A stretch of DNA of 37,480 nt from a virus, in the IMG/VR virus record IMGVR_UViG_3300025108_007749, positions 1 to 37,480 of that record; one strand, written 5' to 3'. Below are positions 1 to 6,385 of the stretch, one piece after another (within the stretch, counting starts at the first letter, position 1; the number at the start of each line of letters is the position of its first letter). The notes under the pieces are model-generated. The model was given only the letters and a program-made list of their open reading frames with translations. It ran no database searches and had not been told where the DNA came from. A program made the translations under genes and the position numbers.

Positions 1-246
1 TCACAATATATGCTCACACCAATTCACAGAATCAGGGTTGTGATTAGCGTCACAAACATTATCCCAAAGCTCGACCTGAGCAAAGCAAAGTGGGGTTGAA
101 TTGTTTTTAAAAGCCGATTCCATTTCGAGTAATTGTTTGTTTATCTGTGCTGATTTATGAACCGCACTTTTAAATGTCTTTGTTGCCAAACATTCATCTG
201 CGCCATTTATATAAACACACCATTTTTTATTGTCATAAAAACTCAT
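1..246 (-). CDS. Small Cys-containing phage protein with W-x-V domain
   Basis: 81 residues, function unknown. The ATG at 246 is chosen because AGGTGA lies about five bases before it and the upstream gene stops at 248. The protein opens with a Lys-Trp-Cys-Val strand, a turn, a helix ending Ile-Asn, and a strand with Cys-Phe-Ala-Gln-Val-Glu. The same strand-helix-strand plan with W-x-V, Asn and C-x-V-E marks recurs in the genes at 2638 and 2972, so these look like members of one small phage family. The TGA stop occupies the first three bases of the window. It is the last gene here of the leftward operon that also encodes integrase. Confidence 0.75.
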   Translation of the reverse strand: MSFYDNKKWCVYINGADECLATKTFKSAVHKSAQINKQLLEMESAFKNNSTPLCFAQVELWDNVCDANHNPDSVNWCEHIL

Positions 247-247
247 A

Positions 248-448
248 TTATTCACCTGTTGACTCTATGAAATGAATGTCTTCAATCATATATCTATGCT
301 TACCGCTCGACATATCATCACCGTTTTCTTTATGGTCAACCACAAATCTTACTGTTAGCTTAGTAACATCAATAACCTTTACTTTTGAAACTGTGGTGTT
401 ACTGCCAATTTGTATAAACCACCATTGACCCACTTCTAAACCGCCCAT
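248..448 (-). CDS. Hypothetical small beta-rich protein
   Basis: 66 residues, not recognised. AGGAG six bases before the ATG makes the start secure. The sequence alternates hydrophobic residues (Gly-Gln-Trp-Trp-Phe-Ile-Gln-Ile, then Thr-Val-Arg-Phe-Val-Val-Asp), suggesting a small beta barrel like other short phage accessory proteins of the form 'x-V-G-x-W'. It lies 20 bases downstream of integrase in the same operon and its TAA is two bases before the next ATG, so the two are probably translated together. No catalytic motif is visible. Confidence 0.7.
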   Translation of the reverse strand: MGGLEVGQWWFIQIGSNTTVSKVKVIDVTKLTVRFVVDHKENGDDMSSGKHRYMIEDIHFIESTGE

Positions 449-467
449 AAAATACTCCTATAAAAAA

Positions 468-1505
468 TTATTCAACAGCATCATGACTCGCTATCTGCTT
501 GTCATAAAGATTTTTCATTCTATCCGTTAATCCGGCCATGTCTTTGTCTTTGGCATCAGTCAAACCCTTAGATTTAAGCAAATGCAGCGACCAAAACCCA
601 GCCCCCATTTTAGCCTTAACCCTGCCCATCGCAGACTTTAAGCCCTCACGTTTAATACTTTCACCATTGGCATTGCAAAATATGTGCCTGTCCTCACCCA
701 TGACGGTTATTTTCTGCTTTGGCCGTAACTCCTTGGCACTTTCGATAGCCGCCCTAAGACGCTCTGAGACTCTTATATAATTATGTTTCGACCCCTTGGT
801 GCGCTTTATTAGTAACTTATCCCCTAAGTCGTCAGATTCGCGTAATTGGCGTACTTCTATGGCTCTACAGGCACAAAGGTACTGCACCTCATAGAACGCC
901 CTTAATAAAGGCGGTGATATGTTGTATTGTGCCCAATATTCTTGATGTGTAACATACCGCTCATTCTGTGGTGCTTTTATCATTTCCAGCTTGTGTAGGG
1001 GATTTTCAGTTATACTCACTTCTGGTTCGAAGTTAAGACCCCATGTGATCATTGCTGATAGATACCTCACCTCGTAATTCACTGCTGATTCACCCTTGAA
1101 ACCCCGCTCTTTGTAGTCAGCTAGTCTAATCTCCATGATTTTCTGCATCTTGGGCTTTGTTAGCTCCGGTAGTGGCATTTGCGCCAGTTTCTTACCGTTG
1201 GGTAGCATGTGGTCTAATATCCCCGCTGCGGTCTTGTAACGCGGCTTGGTGTTGTGGCTTAACCCTTTGAACTTTCTGCTCGCTTGGTACTTCTCTGACA
1301 ACCATCCTAACGTGTCCGGCGTGGTCTTACCCTCAATGTCATTTATGACCGTCTGGTAGTTCCGCAAAATGGTCATGAGGCCATCCGTGACCTTGCCAAG
1401 CCTACAGCAGTATTTCTCACCATCTATCTGCTTTTTAAAGACCACATAAACACCCCTGTCAATGTAACAGTTCGCCGGTAGCTGCTTTTTGAATCTCGTG
1501 GTCAT
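468..1505 (-). CDS. int: Tyrosine recombinase (phage integrase)
   Basis: 345 residues. It catalyses site-specific recombination between phage and host att sites. Residues 1-60 form an N-terminal arm-binding-type domain, about 70-180 a core-binding helical domain, and 180-345 the catalytic domain. Visible active-site residues are Arg214 (Cys-Ala-Cys-Arg), Lys237 (Arg-Thr-Lys-Gly), His308, Lys311 in the HxxR position and the nucleophile Tyr334 (Leu-Tyr-Asp-Lys). The second His/Trp position appears to be Leu326 (Ala-Gly-Leu). HxxK is common in one proteobacterial phage integrase group; the Leu is unusual. ATG at 1505 overlaps the TGA of the upstream DUF4224-like gene (ATGA) and is preferred over a TTG at 1514. 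The N-terminal 50 residues are strikingly like those of the HNH protein at 36929-37480. Confidence 0.95.
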   Translation of the reverse strand: MTTRFKKQLPANCYIDRGVYVVFKKQIDGEKYCCRLGKVTDGLMTILRNYQTVINDIEGKTTPDTLGWLSEKYQASRKFKGLSHNTKPRYKTAAGILDHMLPNGKKLAQMPLPELTKPKMQKIMEIRLADYKERGFKGESAVNYEVRYLSAMITWGLNFEPEVSITENPLHKLEMIKAPQNERYVTHQEYWAQYNISPPLLRAFYEVQYLCACRAIEVRQLRESDDLGDKLLIKRTKGSKHNYIRVSERLRAAIESAKELRPKQKITVMGEDRHIFCNANGESIKREGLKSAMGRVKAKMGAGFWSLHLLKSKGLTDAKDKDMAGLTDRMKNLYDKQIASHDAVE

Positions 1506-1693
1506 ACGTCCCAATTTTCCTTGGTGCCGTCACTCTTGTTGATGATGGCCTCAGGGCATGTGCTTATGGTCTTATAGCCCTCAATGTACTTAATGCCGTT
1601 CTCGTCTAGCACCTCTTTGATTTTAGCAATGGTGTTTCTGCCAGTCATCACTTTTAAGGCTTCAAGGTCGTAGAATTTGGCTGGTTGTTTCAT
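1502..1693 (-). CDS. DUF4224-like protein, possible excisionase/recombination directionality factor
   Basis: 63 residues. The N-terminal pattern Phe-Tyr-Asp-Leu-Glu-Ala-Leu-x-x-Met-Thr-Gly-Arg, followed by a helix and Leu-x-x-Asn-Gly-Ile, matches DUF4224, a short domain typically encoded just upstream of integrases. It is translationally coupled to integrase by an ATGA overlap. A role in excision or integrase control is inferred from position and size; no experimental function is known to me for this family. It also overlaps the upstream YopX-family gene by four bases, so the three genes form one tightly coupled unit. Confidence 0.75.
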   Translation of the reverse strand: MKQPAKFYDLEALKVMTGRNTIAKIKEVLDENGIKYIEGYKTISTCPEAIINKSDGTKENWDV

Positions 1694-2070
1694 TGCTCTA
1701 ACAGTTCAGGGTTTTCGTATTTGTTGCCCAATTTATCGATAATGACACTGTTTGTTATCCTAAGAGGATATATCTCATCAGGGGCAGAGAAAAAGAACCG
1801 ACTTTCATTTACTAACCACTTAATTACAGCAATTCTGTAAGGCTTAGGATGATCTCGGAATTTCACCACATCACCTTCAAAAATCAAAACCCCGTTCTTA
1901 TCCCGCAGGCCGGTGGATTGCATGATTACAGCGTTTTTTATCTCTGAATAATAACCGTGGCCAGCCATATCAAGCGCATCAACAAAATAATAAGGTAGCC
2001 CTTCTTTAATTTGAATATGGTATATCAAGCGTTTACCATTCCACGCCCTAAACCTAAACCTATCGTTCAT
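1690..2070 (-). CDS. YopX-family protein
   Basis: 126 residues. The family signature is clear: an N-terminal Phe-Arg-Ala-Trp-Asn-Gly-Lys strand, a central Gln-Ser-Thr-Gly-Leu-Arg-Asp-Lys-Asn-Gly followed by Ile-Phe-Glu-Gly-Asp-Val-Val, and the C-terminal Gly-Asn-Lys-Tyr-Glu-Asn-Pro-Glu-Leu-Leu. YopX proteins are abundant in phages and prophages; their biochemical function is unknown. AGGAG six bases before the ATG supports the start. The gene lies in the accessory part of the leftward operon between a zinc-finger-like protein and the DUF4224/integrase pair. Confidence 0.92.
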   Translation of the reverse strand: MNDRFRFRAWNGKRLIYHIQIKEGLPYYFVDALDMAGHGYYSEIKNAVIMQSTGLRDKNGVLIFEGDVVKFRDHPKPYRIAVIKWLVNESRFFFSAPDEIYPLRITNSVIIDKLGNKYENPELLEQ

Positions 2071-2084
2071 ATCAATCTCCTACG

Positions 2085-2339
2085 TTAATAATTTTCCCAG
2101 TCAATCGGTTGGCCACGTTTTGAGCAAGCAAATTCAAAATGGCCATCGTCACAATTAGACCAGTCAGTGTTATTCATAGCTTGATAGCATTCAGGATGTT
2201 GGTAATCAGTTAAAAAATCACCACAATCAGGCCCTGCCCTATACTGAGCCTTTTCACCTTTATCTATGTCTTCGCCACACCATGAGCACTGACGCTCCTT
2301 TCTGGTTGTTACTTCTTTGTTTTTAAGTTCAAAATACAT
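2085..2339 (-). CDS. Small zinc-ribbon-like protein
   Basis: 84 residues. Residues about 14-55 carry Cys-Ser-Trp-Cys, then Gly-Pro-Asp-Cys-Gly-Asp and His-Pro-Glu-Cys, a set suited to binding one zinc ion; a further Asn-Cys-Asp and Ala-Cys-Ser follow. The ATG at 2339 has GGAG six bases upstream, better than the TTG at 2351. The SD of this gene lies inside the 3' end of the 21-codon ORF upstream. Zinc binding is inferred from Cys/His spacing; no function is assigned. Confidence 0.75.
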   Translation of the reverse strand: MYFELKNKEVTTRKERQCSWCGEDIDKGEKAQYRAGPDCGDFLTDYQHPECYQAMNNTDWSNCDDGHFEFACSKRGQPIDWENY

Positions 2340-2340
2340 A

Positions 2341-2406
2341 TCAATCTCCAACAGGCTCCAGCATTCCCATTTCGCGCATCATGTCTTGCCATTCTGCATC
2401 ACTCAT
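2341..2406 (-). CDS. 21-residue micro-ORF
   Basis: A very short reading frame (Met-Ser-Asp-Ala-Glu-Trp-Gln-Asp-Met-Met...). Three facts favour expression: GGAG six bases before the ATG, a four-base ATGA overlap with the preceding gene's stop, and an end two bases before the next gene's ATG, whose SD it contains. The peptide is acidic and would form an amphipathic helix. It may serve mainly to couple translation between neighbours. Function unknown. Confidence 0.5.
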   Translation of the reverse strand: MSDAEWQDMMREMGMLEPVGD

Positions 2407-2648
2407 TGCTTTCTCCGTATTAAAGTATCTCGCCAATTAAGGGTGGTTTCTGGTTGGTTTTTACAGTAACCAACACATGTGATTACACTTTCCCATATTC
2501 CATAATGTTCATCTGGCCGTGGTCTTGATTCAGACATATAACACCAACGACCAGCACTGCTCATGTAAAAATATTCTGCATCTGGTGGCGCACCCTCGAA
2601 TAAAATCGGCCGCAACCGCTCATGCTCTGCTTTAATTTCAGCTTTCAT
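2403..2648 (-). CDS. Hypothetical phage protein
   Basis: 81 residues, not recognised. A basic helical N-terminus (Met-Lys-Ala-Glu-Ile-Lys-Ala-Glu) is followed by an aromatic-rich middle with Tyr-Phe-Tyr-Met, Trp-Cys-Tyr-Met and Trp-Glu, then Cys-Val-Gly-Tyr-Cys. GAGG six bases before the ATG supports the start. It overlaps the upstream gene by 11 bases and the micro-ORF downstream by four, so it belongs to the coupled leftward operon. Confidence 0.75.
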   Translation of the reverse strand: MKAEIKAEHERLRPILFEGAPPDAEYFYMSSAGRWCYMSESRPRPDEHYGIWESVITCVGYCKNQPETTLNWRDTLIRRKQ

Positions 2649-2979
2649 TGCTTACCTCTTTGATTTCTACTTGTACGCATGAATGGCCAGCAGACAGTCT
2701 TTGGTTCATTTCTGCTGCTACTGATACACATGATGATTGGTCGTTGAATAATTGACTAAGCATAATGCCGTTAGGTTTCTTAACAGCCCATAATTCATGC
2801 GAAACTGACTCTTTATGTCTAGCAAAGTCATCCTGAATCATTGAACGCCCATAACTGTTGTAATTCCCTCTTTTGGGACCAGACCATCCACAAAGACACT
2901 CAGCCCACCCGTAATCGTCAATCCCAAAGCCTGACCTTTTAAAAGTAAGAACGTGCTTACTTGTATTTAGTTTATTCAT
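2638..2979 (-). CDS. Hypothetical two-part protein: Cys/His segment plus W-x-V domain
   Basis: 113 residues. The N-terminal half has Glu-Cys-Leu-Cys-Gly-Trp-Ser-Gly followed by a helix with Ala-Arg-His-Lys-Glu-Ser-Val-Ser-His, an arrangement that could coordinate zinc. The C-terminal half (about residues 60-113) reads Leu-Trp-Ala-Val-Lys-x-x-x-Gly ... Met-Asn ... Ser-Cys-Val-Gln-Val-Glu and resembles the whole of the next gene upstream (2972-3148) and the gene at 1-246. ATG at 2979 has GAGG six bases before it. Probable domain duplication; function unknown. Confidence 0.72.
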   Translation of the reverse strand: MNKLNTSKHVLTFKRSGFGIDDYGWAECLCGWSGPKRGNYNSYGRSMIQDDFARHKESVSHELWAVKKPNGIMLSQLFNDQSSCVSVAAEMNQRLSAGHSCVQVEIKEVSNES

Positions 2980-3148
2980 TATTAACCTCAACAATCTCTA
3001 CTTCTACCACCTTACAAGAACGGCCGCCAACACCATGCTTGTTCATGTAGTGACATATTTTGACCGCGTCTTTTCTTATTTTTTCGCATGTACCAGGATT
3101 CAGATTGCCTTGTGAATCTTTAACACACCATGCCTTTACCTTATTCAT
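2972..3148 (-). CDS. Small W-x-V domain phage protein
   Basis: 58 residues. The ATG at 3148 is favoured over one at 3160 by GGAG exactly six bases upstream. The sequence is a minimal version of a fold repeated in this operon: Trp-Cys-Val-Lys, a Gly turn, a helix with Cys and Met-Asn, then Ser-Cys-Lys-Val-Val-Glu-Val-Glu. It resembles the C-terminal half of the downstream neighbour, including the final Glu-Val-Asn/Ser-Asn-Glu, which suggests tandem duplication. Short W-x-V proteins of this kind are frequent in phage genomes and uncharacterised. Confidence 0.72.
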   Translation of the reverse strand: MNKVKAWCVKDSQGNLNPGTCEKIRKDAVKICHYMNKHGVGGRSCKVVEVEIVEVNNE

Positions 3149-3159
3149 GTCACACTCCA

Positions 3160-3558
3160 TCAGAAGGGGATATCATCATCAAAATCATCAAAATCATCAA
3201 AGTTCGGGGCTTGTTTATCCATACCTGGCCGCGTGTCTTTGGCTGGCTTCTGACCGCCTTTAGTGTTGATGTCCATAATATCCAGCACAAACACTTTCAT
3301 GCGTGCCGGATAGTCACCGGCTGGCTCAAGTTCAAGTTCGCCCATGATGGAAACCTTCGTGCCTTTGACCAGCAAGTCAGTCAGCTTGGGGTTTTCTGCT
3401 TTCTCACCCCATAGACTGCACTCGAACCATTGTGTTTTGGCATTGTCACCATATCCGACCTGATCGGCCACGGAAAATCCGCAGACCGTTTTGCCGTTGG
3501 GTGTGACTCTGACCGCACCCTTGCCAATATTCCCACTGATAAAAATTTTGTTGCTCAT
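3160..3558 (-). CDS. ssb: Single-stranded DNA-binding protein
   Basis: 132 residues, one OB fold. N-terminal Asn-Lys-Ile-Phe-Ile-Ser-Gly-Asn-Ile-Gly, the central Thr-Gln-Trp-Phe-Glu-Cys-Ser-Leu-Trp-Gly and Lys-Gly-Thr-Lys-Val are typical of SSB. The C-terminus is an acidic tail with a short Asp-Phe-Asp repeat, encoded by an imperfect nine-base tandem repeat, ending Asp-Asp-Asp-Ile-Pro-Phe, the peptide by which bacterial SSB recruits partner proteins. It should bind ssDNA during phage replication and recombination together with RecT upstream. Start and upstream stop overlap as ATGA. Confidence 0.95.
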   Translation of the reverse strand: MSNKIFISGNIGKGAVRVTPNGKTVCGFSVADQVGYGDNAKTQWFECSLWGEKAENPKLTDLLVKGTKVSIMGELELEPAGDYPARMKVFVLDIMDINTKGGQKPAKDTRPGMDKQAPNFDDFDDFDDDIPF

Positions 3559-3806
3559 ACTTTTGCCTGTTCTAAAAGTTTTTCACGGTTCGCTTTAGCG
3601 TTCCTGTAGACTGCCCAATGATGCCAATGCTCTAAACCTTCAACGCCATCCCATCGCAGCCAATAATAATAGGTTTCATCACTGTTAAGCATTAGCGCAT
3701 AACCATCCGGCATTTGTATCGCGCCAAGACTTATTTGGATAGAACCAAGGTTCATGTGGTCTGCAATGTGTTCACCAAGGGCTGCTCTTTGGTTCTCTGA
3801 AATCAT
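3555..3806 (-). CDS. Hypothetical phage protein
   Basis: 83 residues, not recognised. An N-terminal helix (Asn-Gln-Arg-Ala-Ala-Leu-Gly-Glu-His-Ile-Ala-Asp-His) is followed by beta strands and an aromatic stretch Tyr-Tyr-Tyr-Trp-Leu-Arg-Trp, then His-Trp-His-His-Trp. Start overlaps the preceding stop as ATGA, and its own stop overlaps the SSB start, so it is expressed with the recombination genes. The high Trp/His content is notable, but I cannot assign a function. Confidence 0.72.
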   Translation of the reverse strand: MISENQRAALGEHIADHMNLGSIQISLGAIQMPDGYALMLNSDETYYYWLRWDGVEGLEHWHHWAVYRNAKANREKLLEQAKV

Positions 3807-4003
3807 TTGTCACCGTCCTGTTTTTTTAACCTGTATCTGTATGGAAGCGTTGTTGTTTCGATCAAACCATCAGCCTCTAACTTTTCAAGCGCTTCTACTG
3901 CTTTGTTATATCCAAGTCTGAATGTCCTTTGAACCTTAGACGGTCCAAAATCAAACTGCGTTTCAGCCCAATCCATAAAATCTTGTTTATCCAATTCACT
4001 CAT
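3803..4003 (-). CDS. FtsK-gamma-like winged-helix DNA-binding protein
   Basis: 66 residues. Residues about 16-55 read Phe-Gly-Pro-Ser-Lys-Val-Gln-Arg-Thr-Phe-Arg-Leu-Gly-Tyr-Asn-Lys-Ala, then Leu-Glu-Lys-Leu-Glu-Ala-Asp-Gly-Leu-Ile. This closely follows the gamma domain of the DNA translocase FtsK (Leu-Gln-Arg-x-Phe-Arg-Ile-Gly-Tyr-Asn-Arg-Ala ... Met-Glu-x-x-Gly-Ile-Val), the winged helix that reads the KOPS polarity sequence. No motor domain is attached. It lies in the recombination cluster beside SSB. GAGG four bases before the ATG supports the start. KOPS-like binding is inference. Confidence 0.75.
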   Translation of the reverse strand: MSELDKQDFMDWAETQFDFGPSKVQRTFRLGYNKAVEALEKLEADGLIETTTLPYRYRLKKQDGDK

Positions 4004-4181
4004 AAATCCTCACCTTTGTTGTAATAGAGCCGTCTTTGTTGCGGCAGCTATCCTCAAACCCATCAACCCTCGTTTTTGTACCTATGTACTCACCCCATGC
4101 ACCACACACGCTGTTGGGTACTTTTATATAGCCGCTGGTTGTGGCTGTCGTGCTGAATAGGAGTAGTGCCAGGGTTTTCAT
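3996..4181 (-). CDS. Small exported protein (signal peptide)
   Basis: 61 residues starting at the ATG at 4181, which overlaps the upstream TGA (ATGA). The N-terminus Met-Lys-Thr-Leu-Ala-Leu-Leu-Leu-Phe-Ser-Thr-Thr-Ala is a short signal peptide with probable cleavage after Thr-Ser-Gly or nearby. The mature part is about 43 residues with two cysteines (Ser-Val-Cys and Ser-Cys-Arg) that could form a disulfide in the periplasm. A secreted microprotein inside an early leftward operon is a candidate for exclusion or lysogenic conversion, but this is inference from export alone. Confidence 0.6.
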   Translation of the reverse strand: MKTLALLLFSTTATTSGYIKVPNSVCGAWGEYIGTKTRVDGFEDSCRNKDGSITTKVRIYE

Positions 4182-4639
4182 GATTCCCACTTACTCACTA
4201 TCTGATTCTTTCCGTAATCACTATGGCGCTTGTCATATTTATGATAATTATTTGACGGCTCGTTGTCCTCTATCCAGTCATCAACCATTTTTTTATCAAT
4301 ATATCTGCTGAAAAAAACATGACATTCATCTAGCTCACACAAAGACGAAACACCCATCTTGTAAACCAAGTCATCATAACTATCTGGACGTGCATCCCAC
4401 CATTGACCAGATGCCTTAACAACATCACCATTTTTAAGGTTTATATCAAACTTTCGACCGGCAAACGCCTCAAATCCATTTGATGGCGGTATGTGCTTAT
4501 AAAAGTTAAACAATCCTGAGTCCTCACCAATCAAATAATCACCTTCTTTTTCATATAAAAAATCAGGTGTTCTATCAATAACCACAAATTCCTGTGTGCC
4601 GTATTTGTTTCTGTGATGTATAACGTCTTTAATATTCAT
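4178..4639 (-). CDS. Hypothetical phage protein
   Basis: 153 residues from the ATG at 4639, which has GGAG seven bases upstream; an in-frame start further up is less likely because it would lie in the terminator hairpin. The sequence has Phe-Val-Val-Ile-Asp-Arg-Thr-Pro-Asp, then a Gly-Gln-Trp-Trp-Asp-Ala-Arg turn in the middle, an acidic Cys-Glu-Leu-Asp-Glu-Cys region and a basic Lys/Tyr/His-rich tail. I do not recognise it and see no nuclease motif, although its place next to recT made an exonuclease worth looking for. Confidence 0.72.
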   Translation of the reverse strand: MNIKDVIHHRNKYGTQEFVVIDRTPDFLYEKEGDYLIGEDSGLFNFYKHIPPSNGFEAFAGRKFDINLKNGDVVKASGQWWDARPDSYDDLVYKMGVSSLCELDECHVFFSRYIDKKMVDDWIEDNEPSNNYHKYDKRHSDYGKNQIVSKWES

Positions 4640-4649
4640 AACTCGCTCC

Positions 4650-4697
4650 AAAAAACACAAAAGGCCAGGAAAGAGGGAGGAAGCCCAGCCCTTTGTG
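4650..4697 (-). terminator. Intrinsic terminator/attenuator after recT
   Basis: On the minus strand CACAAAGGGC (4697-4688) pairs with GGCCTTTTGTG (4666-4656), ten pairs with one G-U, loop about 21 bases, followed directly by six T (4655-4650). It begins just after the recT stop. Since the operon continues to integrase, it probably acts as a partial terminator or as an antitermination target. Confidence 0.75.
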
Positions 4698-4699
4698 GT

Positions 4700-5803
4700 T
4701 TACTGCTCATTAGCCCACTCGGTGAACTTTTGTTTTGCGTAGTCTGTTGGCAAGTCCTCAAGTAAATCTGCCAACATGCCATCCTCACGGCCATCTGACA
4801 CGTTTTGCTTGAACGCCTCAGTTAAATCTAAGTACTGAGATTGAGCCTTTGATACCATTGCCTTAACTTTGTTCTTTTTGCCCGTCAGTTGCTTGTCAGA
4901 GCGTTTAAACAAATCCCATAACATAGGCCATTGCTCATCGGTGCAGCGGTCGCTGACCTCAAACATTAGCCACTCATTGCCGGATGGTTTGCCGACCTCA
5001 TCGCCTTCGTTGTGCCAGTAGAATGCCTGAAAAAACGGCTCTACCAATTCACCTGATAAACTGTACTTGTCAGGGTCGGCCTTTTCGCCGGTGTCCTCTA
5101 AGCCTTCATGCTCGTTAAGGTGGTTTATAGCTTCCTCAAGGCGGTTGTCGTTGCCTTTAGGCCATTGCTTTTGGGCGCGTTTGATAATGGATTTTTTCCC
5201 CATTTCTTCATAGTATTTCTTCCATGCAGGGCCGTTACTGTTTTTGCTGGTTTCTCTGATAACATCAACTTCATCCTTGCTCATAAAGTCGCAGATATAA
5301 CCGCCATCTTTAGCGATTGCCACACAGTAGAACCCAATAGTTTTTCCGCGCTTTTCTAAGCAGAAAGGATGTTCAACAATATGTTCAGGCATTTCATAAA
5401 TACCCTTATAATGAAATTTATCATTTTCCCTTACCGTTTCGGCTTTGCCTCTTGCAATCGCGCCTGAATCAGTCGCCAGCTTCAGCAAACCTTTCCATGA
5501 AATATCCAAACAGATTTGGCCATCGCGCGGCACCAAGTAGGCATAATCAAGTGCAGGGTTCAAAGATAAACCAATTGAAGCAACCTTAATAACCGCCCTT
5601 TGTACTGAACGGGGGTTCTGCTGTGCTGTTTTCATAGTAAAGTCATTGCCCATCAACAACTCAACAGCGTGGCCTGCTTCCTCATCAAAGTTCATCAAGC
5701 CTGAATATGACTGCTTACTGAACTTAGGCTGTGCATCTACAATAGCCTGCATGTAAGGAGCCATGCCGCGTCCTGGTTTCTCTTGTACTGCTAACTCACT
5801 CAT
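4700..5803 (-). CDS. recT: RecT-family single-strand annealing protein
   Basis: 367 residues. The core (about residues 15-250) shows RecT-family features: Phe-x-Lys-Gln-Ser-Tyr, Ala-Val-Ile-Lys-Val-Ala-Ser-Ile-Gly-Leu-Ser-Leu-Asn-Pro, Ala-Tyr-Leu-Val-Pro-Arg, then Ser-Trp-Lys-Gly-Leu. It would anneal complementary ssDNA during phage recombination and replication. The last hundred or so residues are acidic and rich in Trp, longer than a minimal RecT. ATG at 5803 overlaps the preceding gene by eight bases; a GTG at 5812 is an alternative. No exonuclease partner (RecE, lambda Exo, YqaJ) is recognisable nearby. SSB is encoded further down the same operon. Confidence 0.92.
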   Translation of the reverse strand: MSELAVQEKPGRGMAPYMQAIVDAQPKFSKQSYSGLMNFDEEAGHAVELLMGNDFTMKTAQQNPRSVQRAVIKVASIGLSLNPALDYAYLVPRDGQICLDISWKGLLKLATDSGAIARGKAETVRENDKFHYKGIYEMPEHIVEHPFCLEKRGKTIGFYCVAIAKDGGYICDFMSKDEVDVIRETSKNSNGPAWKKYYEEMGKKSIIKRAQKQWPKGNDNRLEEAINHLNEHEGLEDTGEKADPDKYSLSGELVEPFFQAFYWHNEGDEVGKPSGNEWLMFEVSDRCTDEQWPMLWDLFKRSDKQLTGKKNKVKAMVSKAQSQYLDLTEAFKQNVSDGREDGMLADLLEDLPTDYAKQKFTEWANEQ

Positions 5804-6149
5804 CACTTTCACCCATAATCGCCTTGATACGGTCTATTTGGTCTTGGGTGAGTTCTTTTCTTTTCCAGTCTGTGCCTTTATGATTCTCAAGGGTAAAGCT
5901 GTAAAGCCAACGCTCAGGCTCCACCACCACATCCTCTGGTGTTAGTTTGAAAAATTCGTCAAGGGTGATTAACTTTTCAACAGGACTGTCATAAGAAAAA
6001 AAGTCACCGTCTGAGCAAAAAGTGACGCGCTTGCGTAGGCTGAAATCCTCGTCCCAAAAAGTATAACCAAGATGTTTAGCATGCTTAAAAACAGCTTTCT
6101 TAATATACTTATTGTCCGTTCTAACACAAAAACCCTTAAACTTTTTCAT
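5796..6149 (-). CDS. Hypothetical phage protein
   Basis: 117 residues, not recognised. The N-terminus Lys-Lys-Phe-Lys-Gly-Phe-Cys-Val-Arg-Thr is followed by a Lys-rich helix, Phe-Trp-Asp-Glu-Asp-Phe, and then Leu-Ile-Thr-Leu-Asp-Glu-Phe-Phe; the C-terminus (Leu-Thr-Gln-Asp-Gln-Ile-Asp-Arg-Ile-Lys-Ala-Ile) is an amphipathic helix. It is coupled at both ends: ATGA overlap with the HTH gene upstream and eight bases overlap with recT. The arrangement suggests early expression at a fixed ratio with RecT. Confidence 0.75.
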   Translation of the reverse strand: MKKFKGFCVRTDNKYIKKAVFKHAKHLGYTFWDEDFSLRKRVTFCSDGDFFSYDSPVEKLITLDEFFKLTPEDVVVEPERWLYSFTLENHKGTDWKRKELTQDQIDRIKAIMGESDE

Positions 6150-6385
6150 GCCGCCACCTCTAACTCAGTCTTAACCAGTTCATACGAGCCGAACCGCTTA
6201 CCGTTTTTCTCAACCATGTGGGTCACGATGTACCAGCCCTTGTATAGTGGATTGGTGCGAAGCTCGTCTTTGATGTCGTAGATGCGCTGTGCTAGTGACA
6301 TACAGCCGTATTTGCTCAATGCACACAATGGTGTTATTTGCTGACCTGATAACAGGTGTTGGAATATCATGTCAATCTGACTCAT
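6146..6385 (-). CDS. Winged helix-turn-helix protein (HTH_39-like)
   Basis: 79 residues. The pattern Ile-x-x-His-Leu-x-x-Gly-x-x-Ile-Thr-x-x-x-Ala-Leu-x-x-Tyr-Gly-Cys-Met-x-Leu-Ala-x-Arg-Ile-Tyr-Asp-Ile-Lys-Asp-Glu-Leu matches the HTH_39 family of small phage DNA-binding proteins, with a basic C-terminal wing (Lys-Asn-Gly-Lys-Arg). It may regulate early genes or help load replication or recombination proteins; target unknown. Start overlaps the upstream stop as ATGA. Confidence 0.8.
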   Translation of the reverse strand: MSQIDMIFQHLLSGQQITPLCALSKYGCMSLAQRIYDIKDELRTNPLYKGWYIVTHMVEKNGKRFGSYELVKTELEVAA

